The notes below the pieces were generated by a model. That model saw nothing but the letters and a program-made list of their open reading frames with translations, did not search any database and was not told the origin of the DNA. A stretch of 64,000 bases of DNA from Actinomycetospora succinea (GTDB lineage: Bacteria; Actinomycetota; Actinomycetes; Mycobacteriales; Pseudonocardiaceae): positions 184,980 through 248,979 of the forward strand of contig NZ_SNYO01000009.1 in assembly GCF_004363095.1 (NCBI RefSeq), read 5' to 3'. Positions 8,390 through 17,242 of the stretch are shown here, in pieces (the stretch's first letter is position 1; each line of letters begins with the position of its first letter). The translations under genes and the position numbers were made by a program.

Positions 8390-10131
8390 GGCACCTCCAG
8401 GACCAGCCGGGTGCCCTGGTCGTCGGGGCTGTCGAGGACCGCGGTGCCGCCGAGCGCCCCGGCCCGGTCGGCGACGCCGCGCAAGCCGGCACCCGCGCCG
8501 ACCGCGGCCCCGCCGACCCCGTCGTCGGCGACCTCGACCCGCAGCCGGTCGCCGTCGCGGACCACCTCCACGAGGATCTTCGTGGCCCGCGCGTGCTTCA
8601 CCGCGTTCGTGACCGCCTCGACGACCACGTGGTAGACGGTGCTCTCCACCGCCGGGGGCAGCGCGTCGTCCGCGCCCGGCTCGGTCGTGAGCAGCACCGG
8701 CAGAGGGCTGCGCTCGGCCAGGTCCTCGACGGCGGCGACCAGCCCGCGCTCCAGCAGGAGGGCCGGCATCACGCCCTGCACCAGGTCCCGGAGCTCGGTG
8801 ACGGCGTCCTCGATCCCCCGCCGCACCGCCGCCAGCGAGCCCTCCTCGGCGACCGAGGCGGCGGACGCGGCGATGCCGAGCATCACCAGGCGGCTCTGCA
8901 GCCGGTCGTGCAGGTCGCGGGCCAGCCGGCGGCGCTCGCTGTCGCCGGAGCTCAGGAGGCGCGCCCGGGAGGCGCGCAGCTCCTCGCGGCTCGCGAGCAG
9001 CTCGGCGGTGAGGCGCTCCCGGTCGGCGGCGAGCGCGACGATGCGCCCGGCCGCCCGGACCGGCTCGGCGTCGGGCAGCAGCGCGCGGTCGTGGACGACG
9101 ACGGCGACCTCGCGCTCCCCGAGCACCACCGGCACTCCCACCCGGTCCGCGCCGTCGGCCGGGAGCGCGACCGGCGCCCCCGACTCGTCGACCCAGCCAC
9201 CGATCGGCCCCTCGGGACGGTCCACCCGGAACGCCAGGGTCAGCGACGGGTCGCCGAGCGCGCGGGCCAGGGCGCCGCGCAGGTCCCCCTTACGACCGGC
9301 CCGCGCGAGCCAGGCGGCGAGCTCCTCGAGCTCCCCGGTCCGCGCGAACCCGCCCCGCAGCATGGCCACCGTGACCGCGATCGGGACGCCGGCCTGCGCG
9401 CCCAGCTGGACGAGGGGCACGACGATCGGGTCGACGCCGACGTAGCGGGTCAGGGCGCTGAGCACCGCCACCGCGAGCACCGCCACCGCCCCGTAGGCGT
9501 AGACCGGCGAGAGCGCCCGCCGCCGGGCGCGGTCGGCGACGACGAGCCGGCGGACGAGGGTGGCGGCGACCGTGCCGACGAGCAGGGCCGCGACGACCGA
9601 CTGCGCGACCGAGGCGGCGTGCGCGACATCGGGCCGGTCGGCGAGGAACAGCGGGTCGTAGGGCGGCGCCAGCGGCGTGGTCGCGTACCGGACGGGCTGG
9701 GGCACCACGGCGGTGACGTAGCCCGCGGCGGCCAGCAGGCGGGCACCCGGACCCTCGAGGCGCCCCGACGGGAACGCGAGCAGCACGTGCAGGATGACCG
9801 CGACCGGCACCCAGGCGACGATCTGGCCGGCGGCGATCAGAGCTGGCACGTGGGTGTTCACCAGGCCGGCGACCAGCCAGACGAGACCGCCGGCGACGAG
9901 CAGGGGGCCCGTGCCGTTGCTGGGCCGGCGCGCCCAGGCCACCGTGCCCACCCCGGCGTAGACGACGGCGGTGAGCGGCAGCAGGACGAGCAGCCCGTAG
10001 GGCGCCTCCGGACTCCCGAGGAGCAGGACGCACTCCATCGCCGCGGTGAGCAGGACCGACCCCAGCAGGACGCGCAGCGCGAGCCGCAGGGTGCGGGTCG
10101 CGGCGCTCGGACGCGTCCCCCCGGTGATCAC
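8377..10131 (-). CDS. Membrane sensor histidine kinase, HisKA_3 (NarX/DesK-like)
   Basis: 584 residues from the GTG at 10131; a GTG at 10251 would add 40 residues of poor quality, and neither has a clear ribosome site. The N-terminal half has about eight hydrophobic helices. A middle GAF-like region precedes a dimerisation helix with the phospho-acceptor His in LARDLHDRLQSRL, then an HATPase domain with N-box EAVTNAVKHA and G-box VADDGVGG. It phosphorylates the overlapping response regulator. The input signal is not evident. It is divergent from the M23-like gene. Confidence 0.85.
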   Translation of the reverse strand: MITGGTRPSAATRTLRLALRVLLGSVLLTAAMECVLLLGSPEAPYGLLVLLPLTAVVYAGVGTVAWARRPSNGTGPLLVAGGLVWLVAGLVNTHVPALIAAGQIVAWVPVAVILHVLLAFPSGRLEGPGARLLAAAGYVTAVVPQPVRYATTPLAPPYDPLFLADRPDVAHAASVAQSVVAALLVGTVAATLVRRLVVADRARRRALSPVYAYGAVAVLAVAVLSALTRYVGVDPIVVPLVQLGAQAGVPIAVTVAMLRGGFARTGELEELAAWLARAGRKGDLRGALARALGDPSLTLAFRVDRPEGPIGGWVDESGAPVALPADGADRVGVPVVLGEREVAVVVHDRALLPDAEPVRAAGRIVALAADRERLTAELLASREELRASRARLLSSGDSERRRLARDLHDRLQSRLVMLGIAASAASVAEEGSLAAVRRGIEDAVTELRDLVQGVMPALLLERGLVAAVEDLAERSPLPVLLTTEPGADDALPPAVESTVYHVVVEAVTNAVKHARATKILVEVVRDGDRLRVEVADDGVGGAAVGAGAGLRGVADRAGALGGTAVLDSPDDQGTRLVLEVPCGS

Positions 10132-10287
10132 GAGGAAACGGTGGCACGCCGCCGCGCCGGGGTCGAGCGCCACGACGGGGAGGACCGGGGCCGGGGTGGC
10201 GGTGCTGGACCTGGGTCCATGTCCCCGAGCCGCTCGGCTGCCTAGCGTCAAAGCCGATCACCCGCCTCAGCGACTCCAGGAGCAGGC

Positions 10288-11532
10288 ATGCCCCGCGCCC
10301 GTCTCGCCGCCGCCCTCCTCGCGACGGCCCTGGCGCTCGCCGCGTGCACGACGGCGGGGGCGGCTCCCCCGCCGGCCGGTCCCGCCCCGCAGGACCCGGC
10401 GACGTTCCTCCCGCTGGTGATCACACCGAACGACCAGGCGCCGTCGCCGGTCCGCGGCACCGACGGCCGCCTCCACGTCGTCTACGAGCTGCAGGTGCTC
10501 AACGCCGGCCCGCGCGCGGCCACGGTGACCTCGGTCGAGTCGCTCGCCGACGGTCCGGCCGGGCGGGTCGTCGGCAGCGTCACCGGCCCGCAGGTGACGG
10601 CCCGCTCCCTGCTCGTCGGGGACTACCCGCTCCCGCCGGTCCCGGTCACGGAGATCCCCGGCGGCGGCACCGCCCTGCTGATCCTGGAGGACGTCTACGA
10701 CACGCCCGAGGCGGTGCCCGCCACGACGGCGCACCGGGTCCGGGCCACCTTCGGCCCCCTGCCGCCCGGGCAGGCGGAGTTCGCGCAGAACTTCCCGGCG
10801 TCGAGCGAGCAGGTCACCCGCGCGCCCGTCCGGGTCGACGGGCGCGCCCCGGTCGTCATCGGCCCGCCGCTGACCGGGCCGAGCTGGGTGGCCGTCAACG
10901 CGTGCTGCGAGCTCTCGCCGCACCGGGGCGCCATGCTCCCGCTGGACGGGCGCATCAACGGCGCCGAGCGCTACGCCGTCGACTGGTCGCGGTTCGACCT
11001 CGCCCGCCGCCCGATCGTCGACCTCGCCGCGGGCACGCAGGCCACCTACGCCGGCGACCCGGCGCGCAACGAGAGCTACTTCACCTTCGACCAGCCCGTG
11101 CTCGCCGTCGCGGACGCCACCGTCGTGTCCGTCGTCGGCGAGCTCCCCGAGGCCCCGCCGCGCCAGTTCCTGACCCTGCCCGTCACCGACCTGGGCGGGA
11201 ACCGGGTCGTGCTCGACCTCGGCAACGGCGTCTTCGCCTTCTACGCCCACCTGAAGACGGGTTCGCCGCAGGTCCGGGTGGGTGACCGGGTCCGGCGCGG
11301 GCAGGAGATCGCGCGCACCGGCAACTCCGGCAACACCAGCGAGTCCCACCTGCACTTCCAGCTCATGGACTCACCGCAGCCGCTGACCGCGACCAACCTC
11401 CCGTGGGTGATCGACACGCTGACCTACGTCGGCACCGTGACCCCGGAGACCGTGGTCGCGGACCCGCCCCCGGGTCCCCGGTCCGGCGAGCTGCCGTTGA
11501 TCTACAGCGCGGTCGACTTCCCGCCGAGGTAG
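10288..11532 (+). CDS. M23-like peptidase lipoprotein
   Basis: 414 residues. The signal peptide ends in a lipobox (LALAACTT, Cys20), so it is a membrane-anchored lipoprotein outside the cell. The C-terminal half carries the LytM/M23 fold: FDQPVLAVADATVVSVV, FYAHLKTGS, GQEIARTGNSGNTSESHLHFQLM. The HLH zinc pair is present, but the usual first motif HxxxD appears as RYAVDW with no His, so catalysis is doubtful. It may act as a cell-wall binding or activator protein. Ribosome site AGGAG precedes the ATG. Its last 31 bases overlap the convergent DUF418 gene. Confidence 0.82.
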   Translation: MPRARLAAALLATALALAACTTAGAAPPPAGPAPQDPATFLPLVITPNDQAPSPVRGTDGRLHVVYELQVLNAGPRAATVTSVESLADGPAGRVVGSVTGPQVTARSLLVGDYPLPPVPVTEIPGGGTALLILEDVYDTPEAVPATTAHRVRATFGPLPPGQAEFAQNFPASSEQVTRAPVRVDGRAPVVIGPPLTGPSWVAVNACCELSPHRGAMLPLDGRINGAERYAVDWSRFDLARRPIVDLAAGTQATYAGDPARNESYFTFDQPVLAVADATVVSVVGELPEAPPRQFLTLPVTDLGGNRVVLDLGNGVFAFYAHLKTGSPQVRVGDRVRRGQEIARTGNSGNTSESHLHFQLMDSPQPLTATNLPWVIDTLTYVGTVTPETVVADPPPGPRSGELPLIYSAVDFPPR

Positions 11533-12617
11533 GTCAGCCGGCGCACGAGCAGCTCGAACGGGCCCCGGTGCCCGGCGCGGGCGAGCAGTCCCGCGACGAC
11601 CACGCCGACGAACCACGTCGCGAGGCCGACCAGCGTCGCCGTCGTCAGCGTCGCCGTGCGGCCCAGTCCGCCCGCGATCGTCGCGAACACGGCCACGAAC
11701 ACCACCGACTGCGACAGGTAGAGGGTCATCGACCACGTCCCGGCCGCCGCGACGAGACCCCGCCCCGGCCAGGACACGCTGCCCAGCAGCCCCATGAGAC
11801 CGAGCAGACCGAGCGCGCCCGCGTAGCCGCCGGCGGCGTGCGCGGCGGCGACCAGGCCGCCGACCACGCCCGTCGGCGACCACACCCCGACGACGGCGAG
11901 GGCGAGCGGCAGGCCCAGCGCGACCCCGGCGACCAGCCCGCCCGTCGCCCAGAGCGCCAGCCGGCCCCGGTGCGCGGCCGGCTCGTCGAGGGTGCCCGAG
12001 CGGGCGACGACGATCCCGACCAGCACCGCGGGCGCGGTGAGCAGCGCGGAGAAGAGCGTCGTCGCGAGCCACTCCCCCGGGTGCCCGGCGAGGAACGCGC
12101 CGAGGGTCGGCGCCGCGATCGACGGCACCGTCGGCACGCCCTGTGGCCCGCTCGCGCCGGAGGCCAGGAAGACCGCGAACGCCCCGACCGCCCCGGCGGC
12201 CGCGAGCAGGCCCCGCGACGTCGACGACGCCACCGCCGGCGCCGTCAGCAGGATCACCAGCCCGTAGGCGCCGATGATGTCGCCGGGGAAGAGCAGCACC
12301 CCGTGCAGCGCACCGATCCCGATCAGCACGAGCCCGCGCCGGCGCACCACCGCCTCGGGCGCCCGGTCGGCCAGCCGCGCCACGCCGTAGCCGAGCAGCG
12401 CGGCGAACAGCGGGAAGACACGCCCGTCGACGAGCACCATCTGCACGACGGCGATCACCGCGTCGGCCCCGGTGAGCCCCGACGGGTAGCCGCGGTAGCC
12501 GATGGGGCGGTCGACCAGGTAGAGGTGCGCGTTCGCCACCGCGATGAGGGCGAGCAGGAGGCCCCGCGCGAGGTCGGGGGTGATCTTCCGCGTGGCCAGC
12601 CCGGTCGGTCCGGTCAC
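11502..12617 (-). CDS. DUF418 multi-spanning membrane protein
   Basis: 371 residues from GTG 12617, which has AGGAGG seven bases upstream. There are about ten hydrophobic segments and the family marks DLARGLLLALIAVANAHL near the N-terminus and YLSQSVVF near the C-terminus. DUF418 proteins resemble acyltransferase-3 and heparan-acetyltransferase membrane proteins, but no reaction is established. It is divergent from the ArsR gene, so that regulator could control it. Confidence 0.8.
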   Translation of the reverse strand: MTGPTGLATRKITPDLARGLLLALIAVANAHLYLVDRPIGYRGYPSGLTGADAVIAVVQMVLVDGRVFPLFAALLGYGVARLADRAPEAVVRRRGLVLIGIGALHGVLLFPGDIIGAYGLVILLTAPAVASSTSRGLLAAAGAVGAFAVFLASGASGPQGVPTVPSIAAPTLGAFLAGHPGEWLATTLFSALLTAPAVLVGIVVARSGTLDEPAAHRGRLALWATGGLVAGVALGLPLALAVVGVWSPTGVVGGLVAAAHAAGGYAGALGLLGLMGLLGSVSWPGRGLVAAAGTWSMTLYLSQSVVFVAVFATIAGGLGRTATLTTATLVGLATWFVGVVVAGLLARAGHRGPFELLVRRLTYLGGKSTAL

Positions 12618-12683
12618 CCGGGAACCTCCTGCCGTGATCCGTGCCGCCGACCGACGGCGGCGTGAGGATGACACGATGGTTCG

Positions 12684-13082
12684 GTGCACCTCACCGAACC
12701 CCCGGACGGCACGACGGAGGACGCCGCCCGTCTCGAGCAGCGCCATCGTGCGCTGAACGAGAACCACGGTGTGTGCGACGCGATCGCCGCCCTGCCGAGC
12801 GGCGAGACGATGCACGCGTGGGTCACGCGGTTCGCGCTGCTCGCCGACCCGACCCGCCTGACGCTGCTGCTCTGCATCCACGCCGCCGGCGAGATCTGCG
12901 TGTCCGACCTCGCCGTCGCCGCGGGCCTCAAGGACACGACGACGTCCCAGGCGCTGCGGCTGCTGCGCGCCCAGGGACTCGTCGCCACCCAGCGCGCCGG
13001 GCGCGTCGTGCGCTACCGGCTCGCCGACGAGACCGTGCACGCGCTGCTGCACGAGGTCGTCGGGCACCAGGTCAGTCTCTGA
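12684..13082 (+). CDS. ArsR/SmtB-family transcription regulator
   Basis: 132 residues. The winged helix spans about 45-125 with the ArsR pattern LADPTRLTLLL, EICVSDLAVAAGLKDTTTSQALRLL. The metal-thiol motif ELCVCDL is reduced to EICVSDL, so an ArsR-type arsenite site is unlikely. The C-terminal helix HALLHEVVGH carries three His, reminiscent of alpha-5 metal sites of NmtR, CzrA and KmtR, so a nickel, cobalt or zinc sensor is possible. GTG start. It overlaps convergent metX by 11 bases. Confidence 0.85.
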   Translation: MHLTEPPDGTTEDAARLEQRHRALNENHGVCDAIAALPSGETMHAWVTRFALLADPTRLTLLLCIHAAGEICVSDLAVAAGLKDTTTSQALRLLRAQGLVATQRAGRVVRYRLADETVHALLHEVVGHQVSL

Positions 13083-14205
13083 GCAGCTCCCCGAGGATCT
13101 GCTCGAGGCGGCGCGCCTCGATGAGGAACGCGTCGTGGCCGTACGGCGACTCGATGCGCCACACCTCGCCCGCACCCGGGATGAGGGCCGCGAGCTCCTC
13201 CTGCTGGTGCAGCGGGTAGAGGCGGTCCGACACCGACCCGGCCACGACGGTCCGCGCCGTGACGCCCGCCAGCACCTCGGCCAGCGATCCCCGCCCGCGG
13301 GCGACGTCGTGGGTGTTCATGGCCCGGGTGAGCTCGACGTAGCTGCCGGCGTCGAAGCGGTGCACGAGCTTCCCGGCGTGGTGGTCGAGGTAGCTCTCCA
13401 TGGCGAAGCGTCCGCCCGTTTCCGGGTCCTCGCCCGGCTGCGGGCGCCGCGCGAACCGCGTGTCGTACTCCTCGGCGGTCCGGTAGGTGTTGTGCGCGAT
13501 CCGCCGCGCGACGCCGAGGCCGCGGTGCGGGCCCTCGCCGCGGGCGAGGTCGTGGTAGTCGCCGCCGTGCCAGCCGGCGTCCTCGACGATGGCCGCGATC
13601 TGCGGCGACGCCCAGGCGATCTGGTCGGCCGACGCCGCCGCCGGCGAGCACAGCAGCAGCAGCCGCTCCACCCGCGACGGGTACATGACGGCCCACTCGA
13701 GCGCCCGCATGCCGCCCATCGACCCGCCGAGCACCGCGGCCCAGCGGTCGATGCCCAGCGCGTCGGCGACCTTCTCCTCGACGGCCACCTGGTCACGCAC
13801 CGTCGTGCGCGGGAACCGCGAGCCCCACGGGCGCCCGTCCGGCGCCGGCGTCGACGGCCCGGTGGTGCCCTGGCAGCCCCCGAGCACGTTGGGCGCGACG
13901 ACGAACCAGCGGTCGGTGTCGACGCTCTGCCCCGGACCGATCAGCCCGGACCACCAGCCGGGCGTCGGGTGCCCGAGCCCGGCGTCCCCGGTGACGTGGC
14001 TGTCGCCGGTGAGCGCGTGCAGCACGAGCACGGCGTTGGTGCCGTCGAAGCGGCCCCACGTCTCGTACGCGACGCGGACGTCCGGGATCGTCTCGCCGCT
14101 CTCCAGGGTGATCGCGCCGAGGTCGAGGAAGAGCCGGTCGCCGACCGGGTCCCCCTCCTGCCACGCACCGGTGGCGGGAGGGAGGACGGTCACGGTCGTG
14201 CTCAC
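13072..14205 (-). CDS. metX: Homoserine O-acetyltransferase MetX
   Basis: 377 residues. It transfers acetyl from acetyl-CoA to homoserine, the first dedicated step to methionine. Marks: LHALTGDSH (62-70), the substrate segment GGCQGTTGPSTP (109-120), nucleophile Ser162 in LGGSMGGMRALEW, Asp in SVSDRLYPLHQQ and His in PYGHDAFL. GTG start at 14205 overlaps the metY stop by four bases, so it is co-translated with metY. Confidence 0.95.
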   Translation of the reverse strand: MSTTVTVLPPATGAWQEGDPVGDRLFLDLGAITLESGETIPDVRVAYETWGRFDGTNAVLVLHALTGDSHVTGDAGLGHPTPGWWSGLIGPGQSVDTDRWFVVAPNVLGGCQGTTGPSTPAPDGRPWGSRFPRTTVRDQVAVEEKVADALGIDRWAAVLGGSMGGMRALEWAVMYPSRVERLLLLCSPAAASADQIAWASPQIAAIVEDAGWHGGDYHDLARGEGPHRGLGVARRIAHNTYRTAEEYDTRFARRPQPGEDPETGGRFAMESYLDHHAGKLVHRFDAGSYVELTRAMNTHDVARGRGSLAEVLAGVTARTVVAGSVSDRLYPLHQQEELAALIPGAGEVWRIESPYGHDAFLIEARRLEQILGELLRD

Positions 14206-15509
14206 ACGTGGGACTTCGCTGCGGTGAACCCCGCCTCGAGGTCGGCCTTCAGGTCCTCGACGTTCTCGATGCCCACGGCCAGGCGCACGAGGCCCGGCGT
14301 GACACCCGCCGACTCCTGCTCGTTCTCCGAGAGCTGGCTGTGCGTCGTGGACGCCGGGTGGGCGATGAGGCTGCGGACGTCGCCGATGTTCACCAGCTGC
14401 GAGTGCAGGCTGGTGCCGTCGACGAACGCGCGCCCGGCCTCGACGCCGCCGCGCAGGTCGAACGACACCACCGCGCCGGCGCCGCGGGGCAGGTACTTCT
14501 TCGCCGCCTCGTGCCACGGGCTCGACGGCAGGCCCGCGTAGTAGACGCGCTCGACCTCGTCGCGGCCCTCGAGCCACTCGGCCAGGGCCTGGGCGTTCGC
14601 CACGTGGCGCTCGAGGCGCAGCGACAGCGTCTCGATGCCCTGGATGATGAGGAACGCGTTGAACGGGCTGATCGCCGCGCCGGTGTCGCGCAGCAGCTGC
14701 ACGCGCAGCTTGGCGGCGTAGGCGCCCGGGCCGAGGGCCTCCCAGTACTTGAGCCCGTTGTAGCTCGGGTCGGGCTCGGTGAAGCCGGGGAAGCGGTCGC
14801 CGTGCGCCCCGAAGTCGAAGGTGCCGCCGTCGACGACGACGCCCGCGATCGTGGTGCCGTGGCCGCCGAGGTACTTGGTGGCCGAGTGGATCACGATGTC
14901 GGCGCCGTGCTCGATCGGGCGCAGCAGGTAGGGCGTCGGGACGGTGTTGTCGACGAGCAGCGGCACGCCGGCCTCGTGGGCCGTCGCGGCGACACCGGCG
15001 ACGTCGAGGACGTTCGAGCCCGGGTTCGCGATCGTCTCGGCGAAGAACAGCTTGGTGTTCGGCCGGACGGCGTTGCGCCACTGCTCGAGGTCGTCCTGGT
15101 CCTCGACGAACGTGACCTCGATGCCCATCTTGGGCAGCGTGTAGTGGAACAGGTTGTACGTGCCGCCGTAGAGGCTCGGGCTGGACACGAAGTGGTCGCC
15201 GGCCTCGGCGATGTTGAGGATCGCCGCAGTGGTGGCGGCGGACCCGGACGCGAAGGCCAGCGCGGCCACGCCGCCCTCGAGCGCCGCGACGCGCTGCTCG
15301 AGCACGTCCTGCGTCGGGTTCATGATCCGCGTGTAGATGTTGCCCGGCTCCGCGAGGCTGAACAGGTCCGCGCCGTGCTGCGTGTCGCGGAAGACGTAGG
15401 ACGTCGTCTGGTAGATCGGCGTGGCCCGGGCGCCCGTGGCGGTGTCCGGGGCCGCGCCCGCGTGGACCTGCTGGGTCTCGAACGACCAGCCGGTGCTCGC
15501 GTCGGTCAT
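14202..15509 (-). CDS. metY: O-acetylhomoserine sulfhydrylase MetY
   Basis: 435 residues. This PLP enzyme makes homocysteine from O-acetylhomoserine and sulfide, using the product of MetX. Marks: TTSYVF (35-40), SGSAAT (89-94), the substrate arginine block YTRIMNPT (59-66) and PLP Lys212 in [14 protein letters not shown] at 15509 is the first codon with homology. A 5' region of about 70 bases separates it from the stop of a leader peptide ending WCC, which suggests sulfur-amino-acid control of the metYX operon. Confidence 0.95.
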   Translation of the reverse strand: MTDASTGWSFETQQVHAGAAPDTATGARATPIYQTTSYVFRDTQHGADLFSLAEPGNIYTRIMNPTQDVLEQRVAALEGGVAALAFASGSAATTAAILNIAEAGDHFVSSPSLYGGTYNLFHYTLPKMGIEVTFVEDQDDLEQWRNAVRPNTKLFFAETIANPGSNVLDVAGVAATAHEAGVPLLVDNTVPTPYLLRPIEHGADIVIHSATKYLGGHGTTIAGVVVDGGTFDFGAHGDRFPGFTEPDPSYNGLKYWEALGPGAYAAKLRVQLLRDTGAAISPFNAFLIIQGIETLSLRLERHVANAQALAEWLEGRDEVERVYYAGLPSSPWHEAAKKYLPRGAGAVVSFDLRGGVEAGRAFVDGTSLHSQLVNIGDVRSLIAHPASTTHSQLSENEQESAGVTPGLVRLAVGIENVEDLKADLEAGFTAAKSHV

Positions 15510-15580
15510 GTGGTGATCAACTCCATCGTCGTCATCCGGTGCTTGCGGGGATCGTGCTCGTCTCGACGGGGTGCCGCCCC
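15510..15580 (-). promoter_or_regulatory. Possible attenuator between leader peptide and metY
   Basis: Immediately after the leader-peptide stop the minus strand can form GGGG-CGGCA-CCCC, then CGTC-GA-GACG. A later GATCCCC could pair with the first GGGG instead. Mutually exclusive stems of this kind would fit ribosome-position-dependent attenuation or start-site masking. This is inference from inspection; no folding was computed. Confidence 0.4.
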
Positions 15581-15649
15581 TCAGCAACACCACTCGTCGT
15601 ACGCGTCACCGCGACGACTCGGCCAGAAACCCTCGAGATCGACCTGCAC
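15581..15649 (-). CDS. Leader peptide ending Trp-Cys-Cys upstream of metY
   Basis: A 22-codon frame begins at GTG 15649 (or GTG 15652 one codon earlier) and ends RRGDAYDEWCC then TGA. It stops 71 bases before metY. Short leader ORFs ending in adjacent cysteine codons are known to sense cysteinyl-tRNA supply and attenuate sulfur genes in actinobacteria (reported for mycobacteria). The position, length and WCC end fit that class. The stalled ribosome would decide which stem forms downstream. There is no clear ribosome site, which would fit a leaderless transcript. Confidence 0.55.
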   Translation of the reverse strand: MQVDLEGFWPSRRGDAYDEWCC

Positions 15650-15739
15650 CACGCCGATGATCCTCCCGTCTGCCCGGCGCGGCGCACAACACGACCCTGC
15701 CGCGTGGCACGTCACCCGCGTTGCTGGCAACCTGCCAAC

Positions 15740-17014
15740 ATGGCGCACCCGACGGTGGACCTGGGGGATCGCGAGTTCTGGGCGGCGCCCTGGGCGCAGC
15801 GCTACGAGGCGTTCGCGACCCTGCGCGCCCACGACGAGCTGCCGATCTTCGCCGAGCCGTCGTTCCCGGGCTTCCCGCCCGGGCCGGGGTTCCGCGCGCT
15901 GACGCGGCACGCCGACGTCGAGCACGTCAGCCGCCACCCGGAGCTCTTCTGCTCCGGCCAGGGCGCGGTCGCGATCCTCGACCTGCCGCCCGAGGCCGGC
16001 GAGTTCTTCGGCTCGCTGATCAGCATGGACGCCCCGAGGCACACGAAGATCCGGCGCATCGCCGCGCAGGCGTTCACGCCGCGGCGGACCGAGGCGCTGC
16101 TCGACGACGTCACCCGGGTGTCCCGGTCGGTGATCGCGGCGGCCCGCGAGAAGGCCCTCGCGGGCGACGGCTCGTTCGACTTCGTCGCCGACGTCTCCGC
16201 GCGCATGCCACTGTTGATCATCTGCGAGATGATGGGCATCCCGGAGTCACGCCGCGACGAGGTGTTCGCGCACTCCAACGTCATCCTCGCCGGGGACGAC
16301 CCCGAATACGTGACCTCGGACAACCCGCTCGGCGACTACCTCACCGCCGGCGCCGGGCTCTCGGCGCTGATGACGGAGCTGGCGGCGCAGCGTGAGGCTT
16401 CCCCTGGTGATGACGTGACCTCCGCGCTCGTGCACGGCACCGTCGACGGCGAGCGGCTCACGCACCAGGAGATCGCGTCCTTCTTCATCCTGCTCTGCGT
16501 CGCGGGCAACGAGACGACGCGCAACGCGATCACCCACGGCGTCTGGGGCATGCACCTCCAGCCCGAGCAGTGGGAGCTGTGGTCCGGCGACGTCGAGGGG
16601 GTCACCCCGACCGCCGTCGACGAGGTCGTGCGCTGGGCCTCGCCGATCAACTGGATGCGGCGGACGGTGGTGTCGGACACCGTCGTCGGCGGCGTTCCCG
16701 TGTCCGAGGGCGACAAGCTGCTGCTGGTCTACGGGTCGTCGAACCGGGACACGGCAGTCTTCACCGACCCCGAGCACCTGGACCTGCGCCGCTCCCCCAA
16801 CCCGCACCAGGGCTTCGGCGCGCACGGCCCGCACTTCTGCCTCGGCGCGCACCTCGCCCGCCGCGAGATCGCCGTGATGTTCCGCGAGCTCTTTGCGGGC
16901 ATGCCCGACCTGCGCGTCGTCGGCGAGCCCGACCGCCTGCGCACCGTCTTCGTCAACGGGATCAAGCACCTGCCCGTCGCGCTCGCGGGGACGGACGCGG
17001 CGCGCGGGGCCTGA
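15740..17014 (+). CDS. Cytochrome P450 (CYP124/125/142-like)
   Basis: 424 residues from ATG 15740. The I-helix is VAGNETTRN (255-262), ExxR is E295-R298 in DEVVRWASP, and the heme loop FGAHGPHFCLGAHLAR has Cys367 as iron ligand. The NPHQGFGAHGPHFCLGA pattern and SPINWMRRT resemble actinobacterial sterol side-chain and lipid omega-hydroxylases. No ferredoxin or reductase is adjacent. It is divergent from metY and its leader; the ATG is only about 90 bases from that leader. Substrate assignment is by family resemblance. Confidence 0.9.
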   Translation: MAHPTVDLGDREFWAAPWAQRYEAFATLRAHDELPIFAEPSFPGFPPGPGFRALTRHADVEHVSRHPELFCSGQGAVAILDLPPEAGEFFGSLISMDAPRHTKIRRIAAQAFTPRRTEALLDDVTRVSRSVIAAAREKALAGDGSFDFVADVSARMPLLIICEMMGIPESRRDEVFAHSNVILAGDDPEYVTSDNPLGDYLTAGAGLSALMTELAAQREASPGDDVTSALVHGTVDGERLTHQEIASFFILLCVAGNETTRNAITHGVWGMHLQPEQWELWSGDVEGVTPTAVDEVVRWASPINWMRRTVVSDTVVGGVPVSEGDKLLLVYGSSNRDTAVFTDPEHLDLRRSPNPHQGFGAHGPHFCLGAHLARREIAVMFRELFAGMPDLRVVGEPDRLRTVFVNGIKHLPVALAGTDAARGA

Positions 17015-17174
17015 GCGCGCCGGCTGTACCAGCGATGCGGCTTCGCTGGCACTCAAGGCCAGGATCGCCACATCCTCGCCGACGCGACACGCCGAGCCGG
17101 CGGCAAGATCCCCAGTTGTGGAGCGTTGGTTCCGCTGAGCGGAGCGTTCGCTCCGGGGAACGAGATCTTCCGAG

Positions 17175-17242
17175 CATGATCACTGTCTCGGTGACGATTC
17201 CCCGCAGATCTGCGTGGTTTCGTCACCGAGACGGCGATCATG
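17175..17242. repeat. Long imperfect palindrome, second sequence class (P11)
   Basis: The two 33-base arms are complementary with about five mismatches. The left arm begins CATGATCACTGTCTCGGTG and the right arm ends CGAGACGGCGATCATG; the centre is AGATCT. The TGA stop of the surface-protein gene (17238) lies inside the right arm. It shares location and architecture with the other palindromes but not their arm sequence. Another short dyad (GGAGCG / CGCTCC) lies at about 17116-17155. Confidence 0.8.

Noticed and set aside
15510..15660. SAM riboswitch upstream of metY
   Set aside because: I could not find SAM-I, SAM-II or SAM-IV core motifs; the WCC leader peptide explains the region better. 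An Rfam scan would settle it.
17053..17241. A 62-residue protein on the minus strand
   Set aside because: It is largely the translation of palindrome P11 and neighbouring dyads.
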